Made by a program: the position numbers and the translations under genes
Notes under the pieces: generated by a model
Seen by the model: only the letters and a program-made list of their open reading frames with translations
What the model was told of the DNA's origin: nothing
The model's database searches: none
Assembly: GCA_029262735.1 (NCBI GenBank)
Contig: JAJCYY010000017.1
Coordinates: forward strand, 1 to 64,000
Direction of reading: 5' to 3'
DNA from: Chloroflexota bacterium
GTDB lineage: Bacteria > Chloroflexota > Dehalococcoidia > Lucifugimonadales > Lucifugimonadaceae
DNA: 64,000 nucleotides
Shown here: in pieces, positions 31,881 to 40,451 of the stretch
How positions within the stretch are numbered: the stretch's first letter is position 1
Layout: each line of letters opens with the position of its first letter

Positions 31881-32132
31881 ATGCCGAAGACTGAGCCGAA
31901 GCGTGAGAAGGCAGTCGTCTACACCCATCCGACATGCGGTTACTGCGATCTTCTGAAGGAAGACCTGGTATCCAAGGGGATCGAGTACGACGAGATCAAT
32001 GTGAGCCTGAAACCGGAGTTCTGGGACGAGGTGGAGCGTCTTTCGGGAGGCGACAAGATCACGCCGGTGATGGTCAGTGCCGAGGGTGAAGTGGAGATCG
32101 GCTACAACGGCATTGGCTGCAACTACGGTTAA
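31881..32132 (+). CDS. Glutaredoxin-like protein
   Basis: An 83-residue thioredoxin-fold protein with YTHPTCGYCDLLKEDL, i.e. a CGYC active site, then a TPVMVS segment where the cis-proline loop is expected, and GYNGIGC at the end. It would reduce disulfides or mixed disulfides using glutathione-like or mycothiol-like thiols; mycoredoxin-type activity is possible. A GGAG ribosome binding site precedes the ATG. It follows the YHS gene by 88 bases and is the last protein gene before tRNA-Asp. Confidence 0.85.
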   Translation: MPKTEPKREKAVVYTHPTCGYCDLLKEDLVSKGIEYDEINVSLKPEFWDEVERLSGGDKITPVMVSAEGEVEIGYNGIGCNYG

Positions 32133-32239
32133 GTATTCGCGTTTGTCACAGCAGTTTGACGCTGCCTCTGTTGACTCCGCGAACCTTGTTTCGTACTCTC
32201 ATCAGGTTCCGCATTGTTCAATGCGGTTCGCAAGGCAAT

Positions 32240-32316
32240 GGCCCCGTGGTGTAGCGGTCTAACACGCCTCCCTGTCAAGGAGGAGATCGGCAGTTCGAAT
32301 CTGCTCGGGGTCGCCA
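32240..32316 (+). tRNA. tRNA-Asp (anticodon GTC)
   Basis: A complete cloverleaf of 77 bases with encoded CCA. The acceptor stem GGCCCCG pairs with CGGGGTC (one G-T pair), the D-arm is TGGTGTAGCGGTCTAACA, and the anticodon stem CCTCC/GGAGG holds the loop CTGTCAA with anticodon GTC. The T-arm is CGGCAGTTCGAATCTGC. A terminator follows directly. Confidence 0.96.
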
Positions 32317-32330
32317 TCAACTTGCAACTT

Positions 32331-32360
32331 AAAGCCGCCTCTCAGTGAGGCGGCTTTTTG
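32331..32360 (+). terminator. Rho-independent terminator after tRNA-Asp
   Basis: AAAGCCGCCTC pairs with GAGGCGGCTTT around TCAGT or similar, followed by TTTTTG. It lies 15 bases after the tRNA end. Confidence 0.9.
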
Positions 32361-32624
32361 CTTTCCGGTCTGTTTTTCTTACGGTGCCATTTCAGTAGCA
32401 CTTCGGTAGCTGCCATTGCCGCAATTGATCTTGAAGAGTGCGACATTTGTCGGTTCCTGGGCGAATGGATTACAGCAGCAGTGGAGCCAACATGAGGGCC
32501 ACACACCAGAGGTGCGAGCCGAAAGGACCACATACTGGAGACTTGCACGCAGTTCAGGGACAGATTGCGAGTCGGCTAGTCTCGTAGTTCTGATGGCGCC
32601 TGAAGCAAATAGCTGCGATCGGTC

Positions 32625-33416
32625 ATGCCAATGCAGATTCTCATAGTTGAAGACAACGAAGACATTCGTACCGCTCTCGTGATCTCACTCCAAGACGAGG
32701 GATTCCTGGTCACTGCTGCCGAGGAAGGCAATGGAGCACTCGCTGCACTGGAAAAAATGACTCCTGACGTTGTTCTTCTGGACATGCAACTTCCTGGAAT
32801 GTCAGGCATCGAGATTCTCAAAAAGATGCGTCAGACCCTGGATATACCCATTCTTATGTTCACGAGTTCCGGTGACAGGAGCCTGGTGAAAGATGCTGTC
32901 GCCGCTGGCGCCACGGACTACGTGCTCAAAGGCACTGGCATGGATGTGCTTATCGGACGAATCCGAACTCACCTTGCTACCGTTGAGAATGCTGGTGATT
33001 CGCATGAACCTCAGACGGTTTCACAAGATTCGCAGCAGATCGTTTATGTCGGCCAGAACATCACGGTAACTCGACTGTTGACGGATGTGGCGAGGCGTCA
33101 CGACATCGAATTGGCCGGGGTCTCGACAGGAAAAATAGCCCTTACACAACTGAGCGCAAGACGGCCGACCGTGATCGTCATGGACCTCAAGTTGCCAGAC
33201 ACCAACGGGTTGAACCTGCTCAAAGCGATAAATGAAAACGAGAACGCGTCCGGCATTCCGGCCGTGATGATCGCCGATGGCGGGCCTCCGGAGATCCGGC
33301 GGAGCGCAGTTCGCCATGGTGCCGTTGGGGTCTTCAGCACGCCAATCAACGAGCTCGATTTTGAACACATGATTCGAGATCTGGTGTTCGCCGGACGACG
33401 AACCGGGGCTGCGTGA
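32625..33416 (+). CDS. Response regulator with two receiver domains
   Basis: A 263-residue protein made of two receiver (REC) domains without an output domain. The first (about 3-120) has the acidic pair in VEDNED, phospho-acceptor Asp53 and Lys102. The second (about 137-255) keeps Asp187 in VMDLKLP, but lacks the N-terminal acidic pair (VYVGQN), and where receivers carry the conserved Lys it reads STPIN. So the second domain is probably not normally phosphorylated. The gene follows a 260-base spacer after tRNA-Asp in which I see no gene. No histidine kinase is adjacent. It may act through protein-protein contacts. Confidence 0.85.
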   Translation: MPMQILIVEDNEDIRTALVISLQDEGFLVTAAEEGNGALAALEKMTPDVVLLDMQLPGMSGIEILKKMRQTLDIPILMFTSSGDRSLVKDAVAAGATDYVLKGTGMDVLIGRIRTHLATVENAGDSHEPQTVSQDSQQIVYVGQNITVTRLLTDVARRHDIELAGVSTGKIALTQLSARRPTVIVMDLKLPDTNGLNLLKAINENENASGIPAVMIADGGPPEIRRSAVRHGAVGVFSTPINELDFEHMIRDLVFAGRRTGAA

Positions 33417-33605
33417 TCGAGTCCCTGTCAGAGAACTCGATACCTCGGTGAACTTCAGCGCCGCCAAGAAGTGGCACTGAAGTTAATATTGCAATCCGGT
33501 TATCTACGTGCGTCATTGCGCCACGAAGCCGCAGGATCTTTCGCGTGACGCAAAATGGTGCGTATCATTATCTGCTGTTCAGAATTCACGATTGTGAGGA
33601 CGTAC

Positions 33606-34031
33606 ATGGAAATCGATGGAGGCGCGGCAGAGTTCCTCGCTGGCAACCACAAGGCTGTTCTCAGCACTTTCAGAGGCAATGGACAGGCGCAGCTGAGTGT
33701 CGTGATGACCGGGCCATTCCGCGGCGGTGTGGGAGTCTCCGTCACTGAAACCCGCGCCAAGTACAAGAACCTGAAACGAGACTCGCGCTGCTCACTACTG
33801 GTTTCAAAAGACGATTGGTGGGGATTCCTGGTCCTTGAGGGCACTGCAGAGATTATCGATGCGACGAACAGTTCGGATGAGCAGAGGCTGGCTGCGCTCC
33901 GCGAGCTGTATGAAGCGATCAGTGGTGAGCCGCACCCAGACTGGGCGAAGTACGACGCGGCGATGATCGAGGACAGACGCGCCGTTGTGGTGGTGAAACC
34001 GGACCGTATCTATGGCACCGCCATCGGATAG
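33606..34031 (+). CDS. PPOX class flavin or F420-dependent oxidoreductase-like protein
   Basis: A 141-residue split-barrel protein of the pyridoxamine-5'-phosphate oxidase-like fold. It contains LAGNHKAVLSTFRGNGQAQLS, KYKNLKRDSRCSLLVSKDDW and a C-terminal AVVVVKPDRIYGTA. The family binds FMN or F420 and reduces or oxidises small molecules. I place the start at the ATG at 33606, preceded by GAGG, rather than an ATG 51 bases upstream that adds an unrelated N-terminus. Function is unresolved. Confidence 0.78.
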   Translation: MEIDGGAAEFLAGNHKAVLSTFRGNGQAQLSVVMTGPFRGGVGVSVTETRAKYKNLKRDSRCSLLVSKDDWWGFLVLEGTAEIIDATNSSDEQRLAALRELYEAISGEPHPDWAKYDAAMIEDRRAVVVVKPDRIYGTAIG

Positions 34032-34101
34032 CTCTTGTCGCGGCCAAGAGCCTGTTGCCATTCCTGCCTGTGACGTGTAGAAACCTGCGCAGGAGAATTT
34101 A

Positions 34102-34995
34102 ATGGCACTTCCACCGGGTGCAACGCCTGGCAAGGATTCGAAAAACCACACGCTCAGACTTGGCGATGTCACTATCACAGCTCTGACAGATGGAAGCATT
34201 AATTTCGATCCTCGCAACCTGTTTCCTGAAACGCCGCTCGAAGCCTGGGAGCCGTACTACGAACGCTTTCCCGAGTATTTCTCCGGAACGAGTTTCAGAA
34301 ACAACCTTGGATCGTTTCTGTTCTCGTCTGGTGGCAAGAACATCCTGGCCGATACAGGCTTCGGACCTCACGGCCTCATGCTTGGATACCCTGCGCCCGG
34401 TGAGTTGATGCGCGACATGCTGCGGAAGGGCCTGAATCCCGAGGATGTGGACACCGTATTCCTGACTCACCTGCACGGTGATCACGTCGGCTGGAACATG
34501 AGCGAACGTGACGACCCGTCGAAACCCGCTTTCCCGAACGCTCGATACAGGGTCCATGCGCACGATTGGGACCATTTCTCCTCAGAGGAAATGGTGTCGG
34601 GACCGCGTGGGGAGGCGATGCAGCGGAGCGTCATGCCCATCGAAAAGCTGGGCCTGCTCGACCTGATGGACGGCTCAACGCAGCTTGCTCCCGGAATCGA
34701 GGCCTATCACACTCCCGGCCACACTCCGGGTCACATGAGCCTGCTGATCTCATCACGGAACGAACGAGCGCTTTTAATCGGTGACATCGCGGGATCCCCG
34801 ATGCAGGTTACGGAGACCGAGTCGCTATACACGCCTGACACCGATGCAGAACTGGCCAGAAAGACCCGGAAGGACATTATCGAGCGCGCTGTTGAAGAGA
34901 ACGCTATGGTGATCGGCTCGCACCTGAGTTACCCGGGGTGGGGCCGGATTATTACCTGGGAAGGCCGCAGATACTGGAAGGCGCTTGGCGAATGA
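34102..34995 (+). CDS. Metallo-beta-lactamase fold metallo-hydrolase
   Basis: A 297-residue MBL-fold hydrolase with the metal motif HLHGDHVGWN (HxHxDH), a later HTPGHTPGHMS histidine and a GDIAGSP aspartate. These are the ligands of a binuclear zinc site. It resembles N-acyl-homoserine lactonase-like or quinolone-type hydrolases, but the substrate is not clear. It is the first gene of a plus-strand cluster: its stop overlaps the cupin start by 4 bases (ATGA), and an amidohydrolase follows. A hydrolytic degradation module is the likely role. Confidence 0.88.
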   Translation: MALPPGATPGKDSKNHTLRLGDVTITALTDGSINFDPRNLFPETPLEAWEPYYERFPEYFSGTSFRNNLGSFLFSSGGKNILADTGFGPHGLMLGYPAPGELMRDMLRKGLNPEDVDTVFLTHLHGDHVGWNMSERDDPSKPAFPNARYRVHAHDWDHFSSEEMVSGPRGEAMQRSVMPIEKLGLLDLMDGSTQLAPGIEAYHTPGHTPGHMSLLISSRNERALLIGDIAGSPMQVTETESLYTPDTDAELARKTRKDIIERAVEENAMVIGSHLSYPGWGRIITWEGRRYWKALGE

Positions 34996-35366
34996 CATCT
35001 CAAGACCCATCGGCAGACGACTACTACGCGATCGATACCACCTCCACCGAGTGGGAAGCAAGCCACAACCCGAAGCTCGGTGTCGATCTCGGCAGGCTGA
35101 TGTTGCGGAAAGACCCGCACACAGCAACCGAGATCAGGATGATCCGCTACCCGAAAGGTGTGATGAACCCTGCCCACACTCACCCGTGCGATCACGGCAT
35201 CTTCGTTCTCGAGGGAACGTTGAAAACCCACCGCGGAGAGTACGGACCGGGCACGTGGGTCTGGTTCCCGGAGGGCCAGGTGATGGAGCACGGGGCTACG
35301 GATGAGGCAGACGTTGTGGGAATATTCATTACGGACGGAGCGTTCGAGATCAACTACAAGGACTGA
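34992..35366 (+). CDS. Cupin domain protein
   Basis: A 124-residue single-domain cupin. The metal-binding motif HTHPCDHGIFVLEG is near the middle, followed by GPGTWVWFPEGQVMEHGA. The start at 34992 overlaps the MBL hydrolase stop, so the two are translationally coupled; a longer frame would begin inside the hydrolase gene. Small cupins bind metal and act as dioxygenases, isomerases or sensors; here it is likely a pathway partner of the hydrolase and the downstream amidohydrolase. Confidence 0.85.
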   Translation: MTSQDPSADDYYAIDTTSTEWEASHNPKLGVDLGRLMLRKDPHTATEIRMIRYPKGVMNPAHTHPCDHGIFVLEGTLKTHRGEYGPGTWVWFPEGQVMEHGATDEADVVGIFITDGAFEINYKD

Positions 35367-35390
35367 TGAAAAGTCGCATGGGAGCAGATA

Positions 35391-36662
35391 TTGTCCAGTC
35401 AAAGTGACCGAAAAGTGTTCATCGCCACTCGAGTTGCAAACGAGAATGTTGACGGCTGGTTGAAAGACCACGCGGTGGTGGTCGACGGAGAGAAGATCGA
35501 CTCGATTGTTCCGAAGGGCCAGTTGCCTTCCGATGTCGCCGACACATCAGATGTGTTTGACCTTGGGGACGTTTCGCTCCTGCCTGGCCTCGTCGATGCT
35601 CATTGCCACATGCACTGCTCTGCAACGGTTGACGCGCAGGCGCTCGCATTAACCGAGGATGTGCAGCGTCTTACGATGCGCGCGGTGACTGCAATGCGGA
35701 AGGCTGTGCTGGCCGGGACGACGACCATTCGAGACCTCGGCGCCATGAATGAAGTTTCCTTCCCAGTTCGTGCCGCAGTCGAGTCAGGCGCAATCCCCGG
35801 ACCCAGAATGCTCCTGGCTGGAACGCCGATCACGATAACGGCCGGTCATTGCTGGTTTTTCGGGACCCAGGCTGACACGACGGCGGAGGTGATTTCAGCT
35901 GTACGAAACCAGGTCAGGCTGGGCGCCAATGTCATCAAGATGATGGCTACCGGTGGAATGTTTACTCCTACAGCGAATCCTCGTAAGCCGCAGTACTCAG
36001 CGGAGACATTGAAAGCCGCGGTGCAAGAGGCTGAGCGGTCCGGCGTGCAGATTGTCGCTCACACGCTTGCAGCGGACGGCGTACAGAACTGTGTCGAGGC
36101 AGGCATTCACAACCTGATTCATGCTCGCTGGTATGACCAGGACCCAGATGGCGAACTGGACTACCGGCCTGATGTGGTGAAGCAGATGGCGGACCAGGGC
36201 CAGTGGGTTGACCCAACCATCGGGCACCACCTGCTTGGCGTACAGACTCGGGACGATGAAGGGCTCCCTGCCGCTCCAGTCCATTGGGCTGTCTCGAACA
36301 AGGTCATAGGCGATGAGGCACACGTTGAGCTGATGATGAAAATGCTTGACGCAGGCGTCCGGTTCACATCCGGGCTGGACATGGGTATGCCTCACGCCAC
36401 ACATGACATGTCTGCGGCAAACGCGTGGTCATATGTCGAATGGCTCGGCTGGTCTCCGTGGAAGGCGATACACACTGCAACGGCAGCTACCGCGGAGGCG
36501 GTCCGTGTGGGCGACATCGTTGGGCAGATCAAGCCCGGAATGTTCGCTGACCTCGCAGCGTTCACAGGCGATCCGGCTCAGAACATACGTGACCTGAGAA
36601 TCGCATCGACCGTTGTTCAGTCCGGACGAGTCCTGAAGCTGAACGACCGCGATCTTGTCTAG
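35391..36662 (+). CDS. Amidohydrolase family protein (imidazolonepropionase/prolidase-like)
   Basis: A 423-residue metal-dependent amidohydrolase. It has LLPGLVDAHCHMH at about residue 64, KMMATGG and VAHTLAADGVQNCVEAGIHNLIHA with metal ligands in the barrel, TSGLDMGMPHAT (catalytic Asp region), and a C-terminal KPGMFADLAAF beta-sandwich closure. This is the branch containing Xaa-Pro dipeptidases and organophosphate-type hydrolases. A TTG start with GGAG upstream is the only good start after the cupin gene (24-base spacing). It is the last gene of the hydrolase-cupin-amidohydrolase cluster. Confidence 0.88.
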   Translation: MSSQSDRKVFIATRVANENVDGWLKDHAVVVDGEKIDSIVPKGQLPSDVADTSDVFDLGDVSLLPGLVDAHCHMHCSATVDAQALALTEDVQRLTMRAVTAMRKAVLAGTTTIRDLGAMNEVSFPVRAAVESGAIPGPRMLLAGTPITITAGHCWFFGTQADTTAEVISAVRNQVRLGANVIKMMATGGMFTPTANPRKPQYSAETLKAAVQEAERSGVQIVAHTLAADGVQNCVEAGIHNLIHARWYDQDPDGELDYRPDVVKQMADQGQWVDPTIGHHLLGVQTRDDEGLPAAPVHWAVSNKVIGDEAHVELMMKMLDAGVRFTSGLDMGMPHATHDMSAANAWSYVEWLGWSPWKAIHTATAATAEAVRVGDIVGQIKPGMFADLAAFTGDPAQNIRDLRIASTVVQSGRVLKLNDRDLV

Positions 36663-36830
36663 CCGTCTCGCTGAAAAACGCCTTGTCCAGCATCTAGTCA
36701 ATTGAGAATGCATCTCAATACTCGAATGGATGGAACTGTTAAGGCGTCTTCATCGTCTCTTCACCGAATCTTGAAGATAGCTGTAGAGAATGGTTCCGTC
36801 CGCAAAGGGACTGATGAGGAGACAATCGAG

Positions 36831-37043
36831 ATGCTTTACTTTAAGGCCTGCCCGAAGTGCCAGACAGGCACCGTTGAGCACAACAACGACCCATGGTCGG
36901 AGTACCTGCAGTGTCTCAACTGCGGGCTGATGAAGGACGTGCCTGATGGGCTTACTGCCGTGGAGGCGCTGAAGGGATTGCACGTGCAGTTCACGGCACA
37001 GCGAGAAGCGGAAGAGGCTGAAGAGGCGAAGGCTATAGCCTGA
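36831..37043 (+). CDS. Small zinc-ribbon protein
   Basis: A 70-residue protein with CPKC at residues 7-10 and CLNC at 28-31, a C4 zinc ribbon, followed by a charged alanine/glutamate-rich helix. The ATG at 36831 has AGGAG upstream. A longer frame starting at 36702 adds an unlikely N-terminus. It is followed by a strong terminator at 37071. Such small zinc ribbons occur widely in Chloroflexota genomes; the function is unknown. Confidence 0.65.
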   Translation: MLYFKACPKCQTGTVEHNNDPWSEYLQCLNCGLMKDVPDGLTAVEALKGLHVQFTAQREAEEAEEAKAIA

Positions 37044-37070
37044 ACCTGATGAAAAATGAATAGACAGACC

Positions 37071-37110
37071 AGAGGCGCAGATGAGCTCAGAGCATCTGCG
37101 CCTCTTTATT
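37071..37110 (+). terminator. Rho-independent terminator after the zinc-ribbon gene
   Basis: AGAGGCGCAGATG pairs with CATCTGCGCCTCT in a 13-bp stem and is followed by TTATTTG. It lies about 30 bases after the gene stop. Confidence 0.88.
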
Positions 37111-37225
37111 TGATCTGGTTACTGTCGAATGGCTCGCCTACACCGTAGAATCCGCACGTGTTGGTCGGTGGCAACAGGCCGATCGCGTATCGGTACACGG
37201 TTGAATGCGAGGATGATCGGGAACA

Positions 37226-38332
37226 TTGCCAGGCCAGGACACACAACGGCTACAGCCGCAGGAGCTTCTCCAGGAAACGGCAGAAAGGCTGCTTCTTGCG
37301 TCCCGCCACGGCCGGGGTGTGGAGCAGCGGACCGATCGCAGGTTCGTGATAGGCATAGTAGCCGTATTGATCGTGCTTGCAGGCGGGACAGCCGGTTATG
37401 CGCTGGTGGAAAGCGCTGGCTGGTTCGACTCGCTGTACATGACCATTGTCACCGTTACGACGGTCGGCTATACGGAGATAATCCCGCTCGGGACCGGCGG
37501 CAGGGTGCTCAACATCTTCGTCATCCTGTTCGGGGTAGGGACGATCCTTTACGTTGCGAGTTTGGTTGCCGAGTATCTATTTTCTGGTGAGCTTCGTGAA
37601 ATTATTGGACAGCGACGCATGAACAGACAGATTGCTGACATGAGTGGACATTATGTGGTGTGCGGATACGGCAGGACGGGCGAAAGGGTCGTTGCCGAGC
37701 TGCAACATTCGAGTCGTGAAGTCGTGGTCGTAGACTTTTCGGAGGCCAACGTCGCCAGGGCGATGGAGGATGGAATACTGGCCATCGTCGGAGACTCTGG
37801 AAGCGATGAGGCTTTGCGACGGGCGGGTATAGAGCGGGCAGCAGGCCTCGTGGCCGCGGTTGCACCCGACGCATCGGTTCTGATGGCGGTGCTCTCTGCC
37901 CGCACTCTGAATCCGGAGCTAAACATCGTGGCGCGTGCCGAGCACGAGGAGAGTGAATCTAAGCTCAGGTCGGCGGGCGCGGACAGAGTGCTTTCGATTC
38001 ACCGGATCGCGGGTCACAGGCTCGCCAATATGGTCGTTCGCCCTGAAGTTGCAGAGTTTCTCGAAGTCGTCTTGACCGATCATGAGGTCGAGGTCGAGAT
38101 GGACATGGTGCGGTTGGCACAGAACTCTCCGTTTGACGCGATGACTCTCAGCGAAACGAACCTGATCGAGCGGACGAGCGCCAACATCGTCGGTATTAGA
38201 AAGCGCGGCGGGACGGTGACGGTGCTGGCGACTCCCGGCACGATGCTGAACTCTACCGACGTGCTAGTTGCAATCGGGACGAGGCAGCAGCTTGACGGGC
38301 TGAAGGACGTAGCGGCGGTCAGCGCAGACTAA
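37226..38332 (+). CDS. Two-helix potassium channel-like protein with RCK (TrkA-N/TrkA-C) domains
   Basis: A 368-residue protein. One membrane helix lies at about residues 40-62, then a pore loop with TTVGYTE, a second helix ([19 protein letters not shown]), then a cytoplasmic RCK domain starting [15 protein letters not shown] (NAD or nucleotide binding) and a C-terminal TrkA-C part. The selectivity filter normally reads TVGYGD; here the last Gly is Thr, so ion selectivity may differ. I follow the TTG start at 37226 with modest support; a GTG at 37319 would also leave the membrane segments intact. It converges on the dehydratase gene with a 4-base overlap of ends. Confidence 0.82.
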   Translation: MPGQDTQRLQPQELLQETAERLLLASRHGRGVEQRTDRRFVIGIVAVLIVLAGGTAGYALVESAGWFDSLYMTIVTVTTVGYTEIIPLGTGGRVLNIFVILFGVGTILYVASLVAEYLFSGELREIIGQRRMNRQIADMSGHYVVCGYGRTGERVVAELQHSSREVVVVDFSEANVARAMEDGILAIVGDSGSDEALRRAGIERAAGLVAAVAPDASVLMAVLSARTLNPELNIVARAEHEESESKLRSAGADRVLSIHRIAGHRLANMVVRPEVAEFLEVVLTDHEVEVEMDMVRLAQNSPFDAMTLSETNLIERTSANIVGIRKRGGTVTVLATPGTMLNSTDVLVAIGTRQQLDGLKDVAAVSAD

Positions 38333-40353
38333 CCGCCGTTCAGCGCCCTCTTGCCTGCCTCCAGCGTCTTCACTATCTCGTCGACATCGAACACGCAGCC
38401 GCCCCAGGTGCCTCCTGAGACGCCCTGCAAGGCCGCCCAGAGCCGTGAGTCGTCTGGAAGTTGAGGATGAGGAGCGAGGTCACCGGGCACGGCGCGTCGT
38501 GCCAGTTCTTCTGATCCCCACTCGGCACTCTCCACTGCTCCGTCCCGTCCGACAAGATTGATCGAGCCTTCAAGTGTGTTGCGGTCGACTACGATCTCTA
38601 TCGTGTCTCCTTCTTGCACACGTCCGATCGGACCGCCTGCAAGAGCCTCTGGTCCCACGTGTCCGATGCATGCGCCTGTGGACACGCCGGAGAAGCGAGC
38701 ATCGGTAATCAGTGCCACGTTCTTACCGTATGACAGGTGCTTTAGCGCTGCGGTGATCTGGTAGACCTCCTCCATGCCTGTGCCCATCGGGCCGCCACAG
38801 GTCAGCACCATGATGTCGCCGGCCTTCACTTTCTCGTCCTCATCGCGGGATTTGATCGCCCGGATAGCATCACGCTCCGAACGGAAAACGCGCGCTTTCC
38901 CGATGTTCCGGTAGACGCCGTCGGCATCGACAACTGCCGGATCTATTGCCGTGCTCTTGATCACAGAGCCTTCTGGAGCAAGGTTTCCCTTCGGAAAGCT
39001 GACCGTGCTCGTCAGGCCCCTGGTCTTCGCCCGATCGGGAGACATGATCACGTTGTCAGGATCGACACCGTCAACGTCCTTCAGGTAGCGGCGAACGTCG
39101 GACCTGCGCTCAGAGTCCTCCCACCAGTCGAGGTTCTCGCCAAGCGTCTGGCCGGTTGCGGTCAGCACATCTGTGTTGAGCAGGCCGAGGCGACGAAGGT
39201 GAAGCATCACTTCGGGCACGCCACCGGCGGCGTAGAGCTGAGCCGTCGGGTGCCCGACGGGACCGTTCGGCAGCACATCGACCAGGCGAGGAACCTGGCG
39301 GTTGATGTTGTTCCAGTCTTCGACTCCCATCCGCTTGCGACCCGCGGCATGGGCGATCGCCGGCGTATGTAGCAAGAGATTCGTTGAGCCTCCGCACGCT
39401 GCGTGGACAACCATGGCGTTCTCAAACGCCTCATCGGTCAAGATGTCACCGGATTTGACTCCACGCTTCTCCATTGCGACCAGAGCCCGTGCGGTGCGTT
39501 GTGCGATGTTGCGCCATGCCGGGGTTCCAGAGGGAGAGAGTGCAGCGTGGGTGATGGCCAGGCCGAGCGCCTCAGAGACCACCTGGGAGGTTCCCGCGGT
39601 GCCGAGGAACTGGCAGCCTCCGCCGGGAGAGGCGCAGGCGCGGCAGCCGACGTCCTGCGCGTATTCGAGAGTGACCTCGCCCTGTGCGAACCGGGCACCT
39701 ATCGACTGGATCTGGCCGGCATCTTCACCGTTGCTCGGTGCAAGCGTGACACCGCCTGGGACGATTGCCACGGGGCTGTCCCGCAGGCCTGCCAGCGCCA
39801 TCATCATGGCAGGCAGGCCCTTATCACATGATGCGATGCCGAGCACGCCGCGTGCTGTTGGCAACGACCGGGCCAGACGGCGAAACACCTGCGCTGCATC
39901 GTTGCGGTAAGGAAGGCTGTCCAGCATGCCGGTCGTGCCCTGGGTGCGGCCGTCGCATGGATCGGAGCAGAAGAGCGCAAACGGGACCGACTTCAACTCT
40001 CGAAGCTCCTGGGCCGCTGACTTCACCAGTGATGCAAGCTCGAAGTGGCCAGTGTGCAGTCCGAGAGCGACAGTCGACCCGTCCGCTTCGCGAATGCCCC
40101 CGGCTGTCGAAAGAATGATGAACTGTTTTCGGAGCAGCTCAGACGGCTCCCAACCCATACCTGCGTTCTGGCTCATGCCGAAGTGATTGCCGCTCGGTTC
40201 GTCTATCAGAAACTCGGGCGTGAACGGGACGGTACCGGCTGGTCCTTCGGCATGTGTCTTGATCTCCCAGCTGGCAGTGCCTGAGGAAGATCCAAGGACA
40301 TCCGCTACGGTCAACTCTTTTGTGTCGTGGTCCGGGTAAGAGCGCGTGGTCAT
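38329..40353 (-). CDS. Dihydroxy-acid/xylonate-type dehydratase (YjhG/YagF, IlvD/Edd family)
   Basis: A 674-residue iron-sulfur dehydratase of the IlvD/Edd superfamily. The Fe-S cysteines are in [12 protein letters not shown] and [11 protein letters not shown], and a late [23 protein letters not shown] motif follows. The C-terminal [14 protein letters not shown] half carries the active-site serine region. Length and motifs match the YjhG/YagF D-xylonate dehydratase branch. The product would be a 2-keto-3-deoxy acid, which could feed pathways like the KDG kinase/KDPG aldolase operon at 1.8-3.6 kb if both are expressed together. The start ATG follows GGGAG. Confidence 0.85.
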   Translation of the reverse strand: MTTRSYPDHDTKELTVADVLGSSSGTASWEIKTHAEGPAGTVPFTPEFLIDEPSGNHFGMSQNAGMGWEPSELLRKQFIILSTAGGIREADGSTVALGLHTGHFELASLVKSAAQELRELKSVPFALFCSDPCDGRTQGTTGMLDSLPYRNDAAQVFRRLARSLPTARGVLGIASCDKGLPAMMMALAGLRDSPVAIVPGGVTLAPSNGEDAGQIQSIGARFAQGEVTLEYAQDVGCRACASPGGGCQFLGTAGTSQVVSEALGLAITHAALSPSGTPAWRNIAQRTARALVAMEKRGVKSGDILTDEAFENAMVVHAACGGSTNLLLHTPAIAHAAGRKRMGVEDWNNINRQVPRLVDVLPNGPVGHPTAQLYAAGGVPEVMLHLRRLGLLNTDVLTATGQTLGENLDWWEDSERRSDVRRYLKDVDGVDPDNVIMSPDRAKTRGLTSTVSFPKGNLAPEGSVIKSTAIDPAVVDADGVYRNIGKARVFRSERDAIRAIKSRDEDEKVKAGDIMVLTCGGPMGTGMEEVYQITAALKHLSYGKNVALITDARFSGVSTGACIGHVGPEALAGGPIGRVQEGDTIEIVVDRNTLEGSINLVGRDGAVESAEWGSEELARRAVPGDLAPHPQLPDDSRLWAALQGVSGGTWGGCVFDVDEIVKTLEAGKRALNGG

Positions 40354-40451
40354 AGTCTGCTCCCGCAGTTGGAAATGGTCTCGATAGTTCCTAACAGGGG
40401 AGTATACGGCTGTGAACTGACCGACGAGTGGTGGTTACGGAGATGCTGGTC

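Noticed and set aside
32342..32646. Open frames between tRNA-Asp terminator and the receiver protein
   Set aside because: Both strands give compositionally odd peptides; one overlaps the response regulator start. No ribosome binding sites.
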